From an uncultured Eubacterium sp. (lineage in GTDB: Bacteria; Bacillota; Clostridia; Peptostreptococcales; Anaerovoracaceae): 61,118 nucleotides of DNA. This document shows, piece by piece, positions 24,577 to 32,543 of the stretch. Each line of letters starts with the position of its first letter. Positions within the stretch are counted from its first letter, which is position 1. Below the pieces are notes generated by a model. The model had not been told where the DNA came from, did no database searches, and saw only the letters and a program-made list of their open reading frames with translations. A program made the position numbers and the translations under genes. Where the stretch lies: NCBI GenBank assembly GCA_937894585.1, contig CALBGO010000085.1:1-61118 (forward strand). Direction: 5' to 3'.

Positions 24577-25008
24577 ATGGCGGAACAGAGTTATAAAACA
24601 AACGGCAGAGCCAGAATCCTGTCTTTTCTTAAGGCGGCGGGAGACAGACCGGTCAGTGTCAGCGATATTAAAGAGTATATGGATTCTATTGATGCGCCGG
24701 TTAATGTGACGACGATTTACAGATATCTGGAAAAACTTGCGGCGGACGGCAATCTTATCAGGTACGCGGCGGGAAAGGACGGCAAGTCCACCTACCTTTA
24801 TGTAGAGCAGAGTCATAACTGCGACAGCCACCTTCATCTGCGCTGTGTAAACTGCGGGAGTGTGGAACACCTGGACTGTCATTTTATGGACGAGATTTCT
24901 TCCCATATTCTGAGGGAACACGGTTTTTCTCTTGATTGCAGAAACTCTGTCATTTACGGTGCGTGCAGCAGGTGCAGACGGAGGGAAAAAGCGATTAAAT
25001 CGGATTAA
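24577..25008 (+). CDS. Fur-family metalloregulator (Zur/Mur-like)
   Basis: A 143-residue Fur-family repressor. The winged helix covers about 1-80 (VNVTTIYRYLEKL as recognition helix). The dimerisation domain has the HLHLRC metal site, structural CVNC and CSRC pairs, and H and C ligands in DCHF. Which metal it reads cannot be settled; the pairing with a DUF2899 permease suggests Zn or Mn. It has a strong AAGGAGG ribosome site. The likely target is the 7-1-7 operator at 23544. Confidence 0.9.
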   Translation: MAEQSYKTNGRARILSFLKAAGDRPVSVSDIKEYMDSIDAPVNVTTIYRYLEKLAADGNLIRYAAGKDGKSTYLYVEQSHNCDSHLHLRCVNCGSVEHLDCHFMDEISSHILREHGFSLDCRNSVIYGACSRCRRREKAIKSD

Positions 25009-25127
25009 ACCTGGAAATAAGACTAAAGTCTGATTGACTGATCCTGCCTGTCTGTGCTATTTTGGTAATGTAATCGGGACAGACTTTTCAGAACCGGTTA
25101 GAGATTTTGAAGAAAGGCGGGAAACAC

Positions 25128-25205
25128 ATGGAAGACTCTGACAATCACAGGGTTAATTCTGTATATAAAAGAAAACTGACAACTCCATGTAGTGCTATGT
25201 TATAG
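25128..25205 (+). CDS. Possible 25-residue small protein or leader peptide
   Basis: A short frame, MEDSDNHRVNSVYKRKL and eight more residues, with AAGGCGGG upstream. ACATGGA at its start can pair with TCCATGT near its end. It sits between the Fur gene and a strong terminator, preceded by a possible TTGACT-N18-TATTTT promoter at about 25031. It may be a leader or regulatory RNA rather than a protein gene. Confidence 0.25.
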   Translation: MEDSDNHRVNSVYKRKLTTPCSAML

Positions 25206-25208
25206 ATA

Positions 25209-25255
25209 AGATATAGTTCGGGCAGAATCTGTGCCGGACTATATCTTTTTGTTTT
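25209..25255 (+). terminator. Strong terminator upstream of the CNNM/CorC gene
   Basis: AGATATAGT pairs with ACTATATCT, extended by about five more pairs with one bulged G, and followed by T5-G-T4. It ends either the permease-fur transcript or a short leader RNA. Confidence 0.85.
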
Positions 25256-25293
25256 AACAGATTGTACTTGTATTTATGAATTTGGAGGATTTT

Positions 25294-26325
25294 ATGACAG
25301 GACCTATTTTATTGCAGATTATATTGATTTTTTTGAACGCGACTTTCGCAAGTGCGGAGATTGCGGTAATTTCTACAAATGAAAACAAACTGCGCAGGCT
25401 GGCTGAAGAGGGGGATAAAAGAGCAAAAAAACTGTCCGCTCTGACGGAGCAGCCGGCAAAATTTTTAGCAACGATACAGGTGGCGATTACTTTGGCGGGA
25501 CTTCTGGGGAGCGCTTTTGCCGCCGAAAGTTTTGCGCAGCCATTGGTCGAAACGGTAAGAAAGCTTGGCATAGAGGTGCCGGAGCAGGTGGCGGAGCCTG
25601 CGGCGGTCATTGTGATTACGCTGATTTTGGCATATTTCAATCTTGTTTTCGGGGAGCTGGTGCCGAAACGGATTGCTATGAAAAAAGCGGAGCGTCTGGC
25701 TCTTGGGATGTCGGGAATGCTTTACGGCGTCTCGAGGATTTTTGCACCTCTTGTTTTTCTTCTGACGGTGTCTACAAACGGGGTTTTAAGACTTCTGGGA
25801 ATCAATCCCGACGAAAATGATGAAAAGGTTACGGAAGAGGAAATCAGAATGCTTGTTGCGGAAGGAAAGCAGCAGGGGATTATCGATGAAGAGGAAAATA
25901 CTATGCTGCAGAATGTTTTTGAGTTTGACGATCTGACGGCGGAAGAACTGCTGACCCACCGTCTCGACCTGGAATGGCTCGATTTGGAGGACGATCTTTC
26001 TGAATGGGAGAAAATCGTCTTTGAAAGCCGCCACAGTTTTTATCCGGTCTGCAGCAAGAGCGTGGATCAGGTTACGGGCGTTTTGGATACTGCGGACTTT
26101 TTCCGTATGGAACGAAGCAGCAAAGAGGCAGTCATCGAAAAAGCGGTGGATAAGCCGTTCTTTGTTCCGGAAACGATGAAAGCAAATCTTGTTTTTCGGG
26201 AAATGAAGCAGAACGGTGTGTACTTTGCGCCGGTTATTGACGAATACGGCGGTCTTTCCGGTATCATTACACTGAACGATCTGCTGGAAGCTCTGGTAGG
26301 GGAACTGCCGCCGCCGAGAACCTAA
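25294..26325 (+). CDS. CNNM/CorC-family (HlyC/CorC) protein, C-terminally truncated
   Basis: A 343-residue member of the hemolysin C/CorC family, proposed Mg or Co transporters. The DUF21/CNNM membrane domain (about 1-185) and the paired CBS domains (about 205-335) are present. The usual C-terminal CorC_HlyC domain of about 80 residues is missing: the protein ends LVGELPPPRT just after CBS2. No continuation is visible in other frames downstream, so this looks like a deletion, not a frameshift. Start 25294 has GGAGG six bases upstream; ATG 25276 would precede it. Function may be altered. Confidence 0.85.
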   Translation: MTGPILLQIILIFLNATFASAEIAVISTNENKLRRLAEEGDKRAKKLSALTEQPAKFLATIQVAITLAGLLGSAFAAESFAQPLVETVRKLGIEVPEQVAEPAAVIVITLILAYFNLVFGELVPKRIAMKKAERLALGMSGMLYGVSRIFAPLVFLLTVSTNGVLRLLGINPDENDEKVTEEEIRMLVAEGKQQGIIDEEENTMLQNVFEFDDLTAEELLTHRLDLEWLDLEDDLSEWEKIVFESRHSFYPVCSKSVDQVTGVLDTADFFRMERSSKEAVIEKAVDKPFFVPETMKANLVFREMKQNGVYFAPVIDEYGGLSGIITLNDLLEALVGELPPPRT

Positions 26326-26703
26326 AGAGAGACGGAAGGATTTATAGGTCTGTATCAAAATGGGCAGCGCATAAAGTGGCAAATAGAGGTTTGAATATTT
26401 TTTAGGGGCTGTGCCGTTTTCATGCGCTGAAAACTGCCGAAATACAGGCTTTTTCAGCCCACTAATATTCCATTTTCGCTACTTCTTTCTGAGCAATTCC
26501 ATTTTACTATAATAATCATGCTTTTTTCTACTGTAACCTCTTATCATTCCGGCTCCCGTGCATTGCATTGGGAGCAGACCTGCGCTGTTCTAATTCCTTA
26601 AGCGCCGCCATCGCGTTATGGGCGATTATTATATCAGCTATCCTGTTTTCAAGGTCGCTGTTGGATTATTACACCGAAAGGTGCGTTACTTGTCAAGTTG
26701 TTT
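26326..26703. other. Non-coding gap with shared repeat words
   Basis: No gene seen. It contains ATTCCATTTT twice (26467 and 26496), TAAAGTGGC (26372) and ACTGCCGAAAT (26433). The last two words also occur at 29244 and 29223. ATATTCCATTT (26465) occurs reverse-complemented at 29230. This suggests a decayed dispersed repeat. Confidence 0.45.
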
Positions 26704-26780
26704 GAACCGCCGTGTATGGAATCGTACGCACGGCGGTGTGAGAGACTAAGGAATTTATTTAATTTTCCCTTCTGCTCGAT
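26704..26780 (+). repeat. Group II intron-like 3' remnant (domain V/VI-like hairpins)
   Basis: A nine-pair stem ACCGCCGTG/CACGGCGGT with a two-base bulge on the 3' side and a short capped tip (26706-26737) looks like intron domain V. GTGAGAG and a second hairpin, AAGGAA/TTCCCTT (26748-26771), follow, like domain VI, ending in CTGCTCGAT. No reverse transcriptase or upstream intron domains remain. The assignment is from memory of such intron ends. Confidence 0.4.
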
Positions 26781-27136
26781 TCATCGTCTGATGCGACAGC
26801 GCGGGCTTTTTCAAGAAGACGCCGGCGGTCTTCCGGCGGCAGAGCTTGGTATATTTCGAGAATACGGGAAATGTTTTTTCGGCATCGGTCTGCGGAAAGC
26901 ATATTCTGCTGCAGTGTTTCAATATCCAAATGAAGAATCGAATCCATACTGATTTTGTAAAATGCAGACAGATCCGAAAGGGATTCGATATCGGGCAGCT
27001 TTGCGCCTGATTCCAGCTGAGCGTAAGTACAGCGGGCGATTCCAAGCGCTGCGGCAAGCTCCGCCTGACTGTATCCGAAAATCCGGCGCAGAAATTTGAT
27101 ATTGGATGCAATTTTTCTTTGTATCGACAGATTCAT
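26759..27136 (-). CDS. XRE-family transcriptional regulator
   Basis: A 125-residue protein with an N-terminal Cro/CI helix-turn-helix (about 8-65: GYSQAELAAALGIARCTYAQLESG) and a charged helical tail. It has a ribosome site AGGAGG before ATG 27136. It is transcribed away from the Fe-S scaffold gene, and a palindrome in the shared gap may be its operator. The last six codons overlap the intron-like remnant, so its C-terminus may have been changed by that insertion. Target unknown. Confidence 0.85.
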   Translation of the reverse strand: MNLSIQRKIASNIKFLRRIFGYSQAELAAALGIARCTYAQLESGAKLPDIESLSDLSAFYKISMDSILHLDIETLQQNMLSADRCRKNISRILEIYQALPPEDRRRLLEKARAVASDDESSRREN

Positions 27137-27213
27137 AGCGTACCTCCTGTTTTCTGCAATTTGGTTTTGAAGCGCCTCTTTATATAGTATAGAGACAGAA
27201 AAAAAGGAAAAAG

Positions 27214-27230
27214 TTTCAAGTAATTTGAAA
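27214..27230. promoter_or_regulatory. Palindrome upstream of the XRE gene
   Basis: TTTCAA-GTAAT-TTGAAA, a perfect 6-5-6 inverted repeat about 80 bases before the XRE start. AGTATA at 27186 reads as a TATACT -10 on the minus strand. It may be an autoregulatory operator. Confidence 0.45.
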
Positions 27231-27298
27231 TTTATGCAGAATGTTCTGTTTTCGGGTAAAACTTTGCGGAATGAATCCCTTCAGCCAGTTAAAACCAG

Positions 27299-27343
27299 TT
27301 GAATAAATGGCGGGTGGGTGATATACTGATGATAGTACCCGCC
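27299..27343 (+). promoter_or_regulatory. Promoter of the Fe-S scaffold operon with overlapping inverted repeat
   Basis: TTGAAT-N17-TATACT (27299-27327). An inverted repeat GGCGGGT/ACCCGCC (27309-27315 with 27337-27343) spans the spacer, the -10 and the likely start, a position suited to a repressor or an RNA hairpin. Confidence 0.6.
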
Positions 27344-27373
27344 ACGGGTAACGATACTAAATGGAGGTAGAAG

Positions 27374-28066
27374 ATGATATATACAAGAGAAGTAGAGAAT
27401 ATGTGTATCGTTGGAAGAGACGCCGGTCACGGACCCGCTCCGATTCCTGAAGAAGGAAAATGGGTGCAGGCAAAAGAAATCGGCGATATCTCGGGTCTGA
27501 CACACGGTGTCGGCTGGTGTGCGCCTCAGCAGGGTGCCTGCAAGCTGACTCTTAATGTGAAGGACGGCATTATTCAGGAGGCTTTGATTGAAACTCTGGG
27601 CTGTTCCGGTATGACTCACTCCGCTGCAATGGCAGGCGAAATTCTGGTGGGTAAGACGATTCTGGAGGCTTTGAATACGGACCTTGTCTGTGACGCAATC
27701 AATACGGCTATGAGAGAGCTGTTCCTGCAGATTGTTTACGGCAGAAGCCAGTCTGCGTTCTCGGAAGGAGGACTTGCAGTCGGCGCAGGTCTTGAGGACT
27801 TAGGTAAGGGAACCAGAAGCCAGGTGGGAACCATTTATTCCACAGCAGCCAAGGGACCGAGATATTTAGAGCTTGCAGAAGGATATATTTTAGAAGAAGG
27901 TCTTGATGAGAACAATAATGTAATCGGATATAAATATGTAAATATCGGAAAGATGATGGACTTTATCAAAGGCGGTACCGACCCGATGGAAGCAATCGAA
28001 AAAGCCAGCGGTGTTTACGGAAGATTTAATGAAGCTGTAAAAACAATTGACCCGAGAAAAGAATAG
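27374..28066 (+). CDS. Iron-sulfur cluster assembly scaffold-like protein
   Basis: A 230-residue protein with an IscU/NifU_N-like core. Candidate cluster cysteines lie in GWCAPQQGACKL, TLGCSGMTHS and DLVCD. It is longer than IscU (about 130 residues), with a C-terminal extension. This version is known as the partner of the GGGtGRT protein, whose gene starts 13 bases downstream. The role is inferred from the family and not proven. The ribosome site is GGAGG. No sufB, sufC or iscS is adjacent; the cysteine desulfurase of the window is 31 kb away. Confidence 0.85.
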   Translation: MIYTREVENMCIVGRDAGHGPAPIPEEGKWVQAKEIGDISGLTHGVGWCAPQQGACKLTLNVKDGIIQEALIETLGCSGMTHSAAMAGEILVGKTILEALNTDLVCDAINTAMRELFLQIVYGRSQSAFSEGGLAVGAGLEDLGKGTRSQVGTIYSTAAKGPRYLELAEGYILEEGLDENNNVIGYKYVNIGKMMDFIKGGTDPMEAIEKASGVYGRFNEAVKTIDPRKE

Positions 28067-28078
28067 GAGGTGCGGACG

Positions 28079-29077
28079 ATGGAATTATTTGAAAACTATG
28101 ACAGAAGAATCGCCGGCATCAAGGCGGTCATGAAAGAATACGGAATCGAAAGTCTTGAGGCAGCACGCAAAATGTGCACCGATAAAGGCTTTGATCCATA
28201 TGAAATCGTAAAAGGTATTCAGCCTATCTGTTTTGAAGATGCATGCTGGGCCTATGTGCTGGGCGCTGCTATCGCTATGAAGAAGGGCGCAGTTTCCGCA
28301 GCGGATGCGGCAAAAGCCATTGGAGAAGGTCTGCAGGCATTCTGTATTCCGGGTTCTGTTGCGGATGACAGAAAGGTAGGCATCGGTCACGGCAACCTTG
28401 CATCCATGCTCCTTTCCGAAGAGACCGAGTGCTTTGCATTCCTTGCAGGTCACGAATCTTTTGCGGCTGCGGAAGGCGCTATCGGTATTGCCAATTCCGC
28501 AAACAAAGTACGCAAAAAACCTTTGCGTGTAATCTTAAACGGACTTGGAAAAGACGCTGCGCTGATCATTTCCAGAATCAACGGATTCACTTATGTGCAG
28601 ACGGACTTTGATTTTTATACAGGTGAATTGAAGGTTGTCAAAGAAACACCGTACTCTGACGGCGACCGTGCGAAAGTAAAATGCTACGGCGCGTTTGATG
28701 TCAGAGAAGGCGTGGCAATTATGCATCATGAGAATGTAGATGTTTCCATCACCGGAAACTCCACCAATCCGACCAGATTTCAGCATCCGGTTGCCGGCAC
28801 TTACAAGAAAGAAAGAGTGCTGGAAGGCAAAAAGTATTTCTCCGTTGCATCAGGGGGCGGTACAGGCAGAACGCTGCATCCTGACAATATGGCGGCAGGT
28901 CCTTCCTCTTACGGTATGACCGATACCATGGGAAGAATGCATTCCGACGCGCAGTTTGCAGGTTCATCTTCCGTTCCTGCTCATGTTGAAATGATGGGCT
29001 ATATCGGTATGGGCAACAACCCGATGGTTGGGGCATCCGTAGCTGTGGCAGTAGCCGTACAGGAAGCTGGTAAATAA
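28079..29077 (+). CDS. GGGtGRT family protein
   Basis: A 332-residue protein named for its SGGGTGRT motif. It also has a conserved GMGNNPMVGASVAVAVAV C-terminus, an HGNLASMLL segment and a glycine-rich EGAIGIANSANKVR stretch. Its biochemical function is unknown; genes of this family sit beside the scaffold-like protein, as here. ATG 28079 has AGGAGG eight bases upstream and is chosen over a GTG at 28070. It is cytoplasmic, with no membrane segments. A terminator follows. Confidence 0.88.
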   Translation: MELFENYDRRIAGIKAVMKEYGIESLEAARKMCTDKGFDPYEIVKGIQPICFEDACWAYVLGAAIAMKKGAVSAADAAKAIGEGLQAFCIPGSVADDRKVGIGHGNLASMLLSEETECFAFLAGHESFAAAEGAIGIANSANKVRKKPLRVILNGLGKDAALIISRINGFTYVQTDFDFYTGELKVVKETPYSDGDRAKVKCYGAFDVREGVAIMHHENVDVSITGNSTNPTRFQHPVAGTYKKERVLEGKKYFSVASGGGTGRTLHPDNMAAGPSSYGMTDTMGRMHSDAQFAGSSSVPAHVEMMGYIGMGNNPMVGASVAVAVAVQEAGK

Positions 29078-29106
29078 GAAGATTTTGGTGATTTTTCACA
29101 GGTTAT

Positions 29107-29139
29107 ATGTCCACGCTTTTTTCAGTGTGGACATTTTTT
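29107..29139 (+). terminator. Terminator after the GGGtGRT gene
   Basis: ATGTCCAC pairs with GTGGACAT around a 12-base loop, followed by five T. Confidence 0.85.
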
Positions 29140-29270
29140 CCTGCACACGATAGGGATGGTTATATAAACGAAAACTGGCCGCTCGTGCAGGCGGTGCTTT
29201 TGCTTTAGCGAATTCAAAATATACTGCCGAAATGGAATATCTGTAAAGTGGCGTTTTAAATCGGATAAAA

Positions 29271-29568
29271 TGACATAATAGTATTGTATAGGGGCCTCCT
29301 ATGTCACTTTTCTAAAACCGTAAACCGCAAAAATGACAGGTTCCCCTTAAAATCGGCACGAACATGTCATTTTCTATGAACGAAGGACTTGCTATCTTTC
29401 TTGATCTTTGCATTTATCCTATAATATTACAGTTATGAGCGTGCATACGATAGATTTTTTTTCGTTTTATGACACAAAAAATTGAAAAAGCGAGTCTCTG
29501 TGTCATTTACGGTATATATACCGAAAAGAAAATGACACTTTTTTATCTATATCCGGCTGGGTGTGTCA
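29271..29568. repeat. Helically phased alternating TGACA/TGTCA array
   Basis: Eight half-sites alternate in orientation: TGACA at 29271, 29334, 29470 and 29533; TGTCA at 29302, 29365, 29501 and 29564. Steps are 31, 32, 31, then 105, then 31, 32, 31 bases, all close to whole multiples of 10.5. Each TGACA/TGTCA pair forms an 8-9 base stem. Between 29501 and 29537 the sites flank a perfect 14-base palindrome, CGGTATATATACCG. There is no open frame. It fills most of a 740-base gene-free gap. Confidence 0.75.
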
Positions 29569-29818
29569 TTTACGGTTTATGACCGCTGCGAACAATCTTT
29601 TGAACATTTTCTTGAACATTTGAACAGGCAGTTTATAAACTTTTGAACAGGCAGTGTCGTACTATCAGTTTGCTTTGGTGGATTATATCGTTTTTCATGA
29701 CCGGGGTATGCTACAGGCCGGTGATTGCGGAGATACGAAGGACTGTTTTGATTATGAAATCTTGATATGCGTGGCAAAAGCTATGATAATTTTACATCGA
29801 AGGGAGAAAACATCGTTT

Positions 29819-31177
29819 ATGGAGAAAAAAACACAGGAGACGGAACTTTTCGATTCGGCAGGCAGGAAAAAGTTTGCAAAATATGTATCGCTTAATATCC
29901 TTGCTATGCTGGGAAGCTCCTGCTATATTGTGGCGGATACCTTTTTTGTTGCCATGGGTGTGGGCGCAGACGGACTGGCGGCGCTGAACCTTGCAATTGT
30001 GCTTTTCAGCTTTATGCAGGCAATGGGTCTTTTAATCGGAATCGGCAGCGGCACAGGTTACGGTGTCAGAAAATCAAGAGGAGATTTCAAGGACGGAAAC
30101 CGTATTTTTACTATAGCGCTGATGACCGGTATTGCGGCAGGGACAGTATTTCTGCTGGCAGGAAATCTGTTCAGCAGTCAGCTTGCTCATCTTATGGGTG
30201 CGGACAGCAGGATTATGGGGCTTACTGCCCTATATATTCGTGTGATTTTTACCTGCGCGCCCTTTTTTATATGTAATCATATTCTGGTTGCCTTTGTCAG
30301 AAATGACGAAAATCCGCGCCTTGCCGCTATTGCACTTTTAATCTCAAACGGTTCCAACATTATACTTGATTATGTCTTTATCTGTCTTTTCAACTGGTCT
30401 ATGTTCGGTGCGGCGGTAGCGACGGGACTTTCTCCCGTTATCAGCATCTGCGTTCTGTCACGGCATTTTATCGGAAAGAAAAACAGATTTCGTTTTATCG
30501 GGCGAAACGCTTTTTGCGGCGTCGCAGATACGGCGTCGGCAGTCTGGGAGTTCTGCCGCCTCGGTGTATCTTCTATGGTAAACGAACTTTCTGTGGGGCT
30601 TGTGGTAATGATTTTTAATTTTCTTTTTCTGGGGCTGGGCGGAAATACTGCTGTGGCTGCTTACGGTGTCGTTACCAATGTAGGACTGTTTGCTTTTGCG
30701 ATTTTTACAGGAGCGGCGCAGGGAGTTCAGCCGCTGGTAAGCGATTATTACGGCAGAGGAATTACAGGACAGATTCGGATCATCCGCAGAGACACTCTGA
30801 TGGTGACGGCGGCTCTGGCGCTGGTTCTGATTGCGGCAGTATACGGCTTTACCGGAGAAATCGCTGCGGCATTTAATGAAAGCGGAGACCCTGTGATGCA
30901 GAAAATTGCAGAAGAAGGGCTTCGTATCTATTTTCTGTGCTTTCTGTTCGGCGGCGCAAATATTGCAATGACCGGATATTTCAGTGCAATGGAACGGGCA
31001 GATCTGGGATTTTCCGTTTCTCTGCTTCGGGGCTTTTTGATTATTGCACCTTGTGCGGTGATTTTTTCACGGCTTTTCGGTATGACAGGCATCTGGATTT
31101 CTGTACCGGTGACGGAGGCAGTGACCTTTGTTTTGATGCTTCTGATGATGCGGAAAAAACTTCCGCAGACTTTTTAA
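29819..31177 (+). CDS. MATE-family efflux transporter
   Basis: A 452-residue, 12-helix multidrug and toxic compound extrusion protein with two related halves. The segment SSMVNELSVGLVVMIFN opens the second half. The start is ATG 29819 with AGGGAG 12 bases upstream; longer frames upstream have no ribosome site. The substrate is unknown. The gene follows the phased repeat array with no clear sigma-A promoter in between, and faces the leftward ABC operon. Confidence 0.9.
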   Translation: MEKKTQETELFDSAGRKKFAKYVSLNILAMLGSSCYIVADTFFVAMGVGADGLAALNLAIVLFSFMQAMGLLIGIGSGTGYGVRKSRGDFKDGNRIFTIALMTGIAAGTVFLLAGNLFSSQLAHLMGADSRIMGLTALYIRVIFTCAPFFICNHILVAFVRNDENPRLAAIALLISNGSNIILDYVFICLFNWSMFGAAVATGLSPVISICVLSRHFIGKKNRFRFIGRNAFCGVADTASAVWEFCRLGVSSMVNELSVGLVVMIFNFLFLGLGGNTAVAAYGVVTNVGLFAFAIFTGAAQGVQPLVSDYYGRGITGQIRIIRRDTLMVTAALALVLIAAVYGFTGEIAAAFNESGDPVMQKIAEEGLRIYFLCFLFGGANIAMTGYFSAMERADLGFSVSLLRGFLIIAPCAVIFSRLFGMTGIWISVPVTEAVTFVLMLLMMRKKLPQTF

Positions 31178-31302
31178 TGAACAAAAGCTCCGCAGAAAGC
31201 AGTCTTAAAGCTTTGCTTCAGGCTTTTCTGGGGAGCCTTTGTTATTCTTTTTTTTGTCTGTATTGTTAGTGTTTTATCGCCGTTTTTGCGGAGTTTTTGT
31301 GC

Positions 31303-32037
31303 TTAATTTTCGTTTCCGCTGCTTTCCTCCAGAATTTTTTCGATACGGTTCTGTTTGTAATGATAAGTTTCTTTTACAAAAGAAAGCAGGGTTTTTCCTT
31401 CTTCCTCCAGCTGCTGCAGCTCCTTGTCGGCAGCCAGTGTTCCGCGGTGAATCAGAATCGCTCTGTCGATAAAATGCTCTACCTCCGAAAGAAGATGGGT
31501 GGAAAGGAGAACTGTCTCGGAAGGCTCTAAGATTCCCAAAAGAACTTTATAAAAACCTTCTCTGTTGAAGATATCGTTTCCTGAGAATGGTTCGTCCATC
31601 AGAATATAGTCGGCGCCCTGAGAAAGAGCCAGAATCGTTTCGAACTGGTTCTGCTGGCCGACAGAAAAACTGCGCAGCGGTTTGTTCTGTTCCAGTTCGA
31701 AAAAATCCATCAGCAATTGGAAACGCTTCTTTCGAAAAGCGGGAAAATGCATTTCGTAAAATTCTCTGTGTGCTTTTGGCGTCAGCGCAGGAAAGAAAGA
31801 ATGTTCGCTGGTGGCAAAGGACAGACGGGCGATATTTTTGTAAGTAACAGGTGCGCCGTCTAAAGTAATTTCACCGCTGTATCTGTGAAAGCCGAAAACA
31901 GATTTGATCAGTGTGGTTTTTCCCGCGCCGTTTTCTCCGAACAGACCTATCATTTGCCCCGAAGGGATTTTGAGAGAAATATTGTCCAGGGCTTTTTTGC
32001 CGCCGTAGGATTTTGAAAGATTTTTAATTTCAAGCAT
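31303..32037 (-). CDS. ABC transporter ATP-binding protein (YtrB-like)
   Basis: A 244-residue ABC ATPase. Walker A GENGAGKTT and Walker B YILMDEPFSG are intact. The signature is degenerate, FSVGQQNQF in place of LSGGQ, as seen in other YtrB-type ATPases. It is the last gene of a leftward five-gene operon headed by a YtrA-type GntR regulator. It energises the membrane proteins at 32051 and 34019. Such systems are commonly linked to cell-envelope stress or antibiotic peptides; the substrate here is unknown. Confidence 0.92.
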   Translation of the reverse strand: MLEIKNLSKSYGGKKALDNISLKIPSGQMIGLFGENGAGKTTLIKSVFGFHRYSGEITLDGAPVTYKNIARLSFATSEHSFFPALTPKAHREFYEMHFPAFRKKRFQLLMDFFELEQNKPLRSFSVGQQNQFETILALSQGADYILMDEPFSGNDIFNREGFYKVLLGILEPSETVLLSTHLLSEVEHFIDRAILIHRGTLAADKELQQLEEEGKTLLSFVKETYHYKQNRIEKILEESSGNEN

Positions 32038-32050
32038 AATGTTCCTCCTG

Positions 32051-32539
32051 TCAGTTTGAAAGAATCTGCCGGATATTCTGCGGCAGAGCGGGCGCAGGTG
32101 TCAGTAAACAGTAAGCTATAAAGCACAGCAGCACGGAAAGAAGCGCTGCAATCAGAGCTATAACCGCTGCCGCTGCGGGAGCCGACAGGCATCGTTTTGC
32201 CAGCTCGTTTTTTTGAGGAAGCCTGCGCATAAGATAGATGCTTTTGCTTTCTCGAAAGTGCAGCAGGTAGTGAAATAAAGCCCACAGCGGAAGTATCGCA
32301 AGGAATGCGTAAAAACCTGTCAGGCTTCCGGCAAGAAGCTGCATGAAGGTGGGCATTACGGCGTCTGTAATCAGACGGCCCGGATGCAGTTCATCATAAA
32401 GGTCTGATACTGCCGCAGAAAAGCGGACTCCGAAAGTTGCAAAGGCGATAAAAACAGCTGCGAAAAGTCCTGCCGATGCCCAAGAGATTTCACTTGAAAT
32501 CTTGCAGCCCACAGGGAAAAAGGGTTTCAGTCTTTCCAT
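32051..32539 (-). CDS. Membrane protein of the YtrA-type ABC operon
   Basis: A 162-residue protein with about three membrane helices and a basic cytoplasmic stretch (YLMRRLPQKNELAKR). I do not recognise a family, but its place between the 492-residue protein and the ATPase fits an ABC permease component. I start at 32539 because AAAGGAG lies eight bases upstream; six extra codons to 32557 would overlap the previous gene. The gaps to its neighbours are 4 and 13 bases. Confidence 0.75.
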   Translation of the reverse strand: MERLKPFFPVGCKISSEISWASAGLFAAVFIAFATFGVRFSAAVSDLYDELHPGRLITDAVMPTFMQLLAGSLTGFYAFLAILPLWALFHYLLHFRESKSIYLMRRLPQKNELAKRCLSAPAAAAVIALIAALLSVLLCFIAYCLLTPAPALPQNIRQILSN

Positions 32540-32543
32540 ATCA

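Noticed and set aside
29271..29568. CRISPR-like array
   Set aside because: The repeated word is only five to nine bases and alternates in orientation. There are no long identical repeats and no cas genes.
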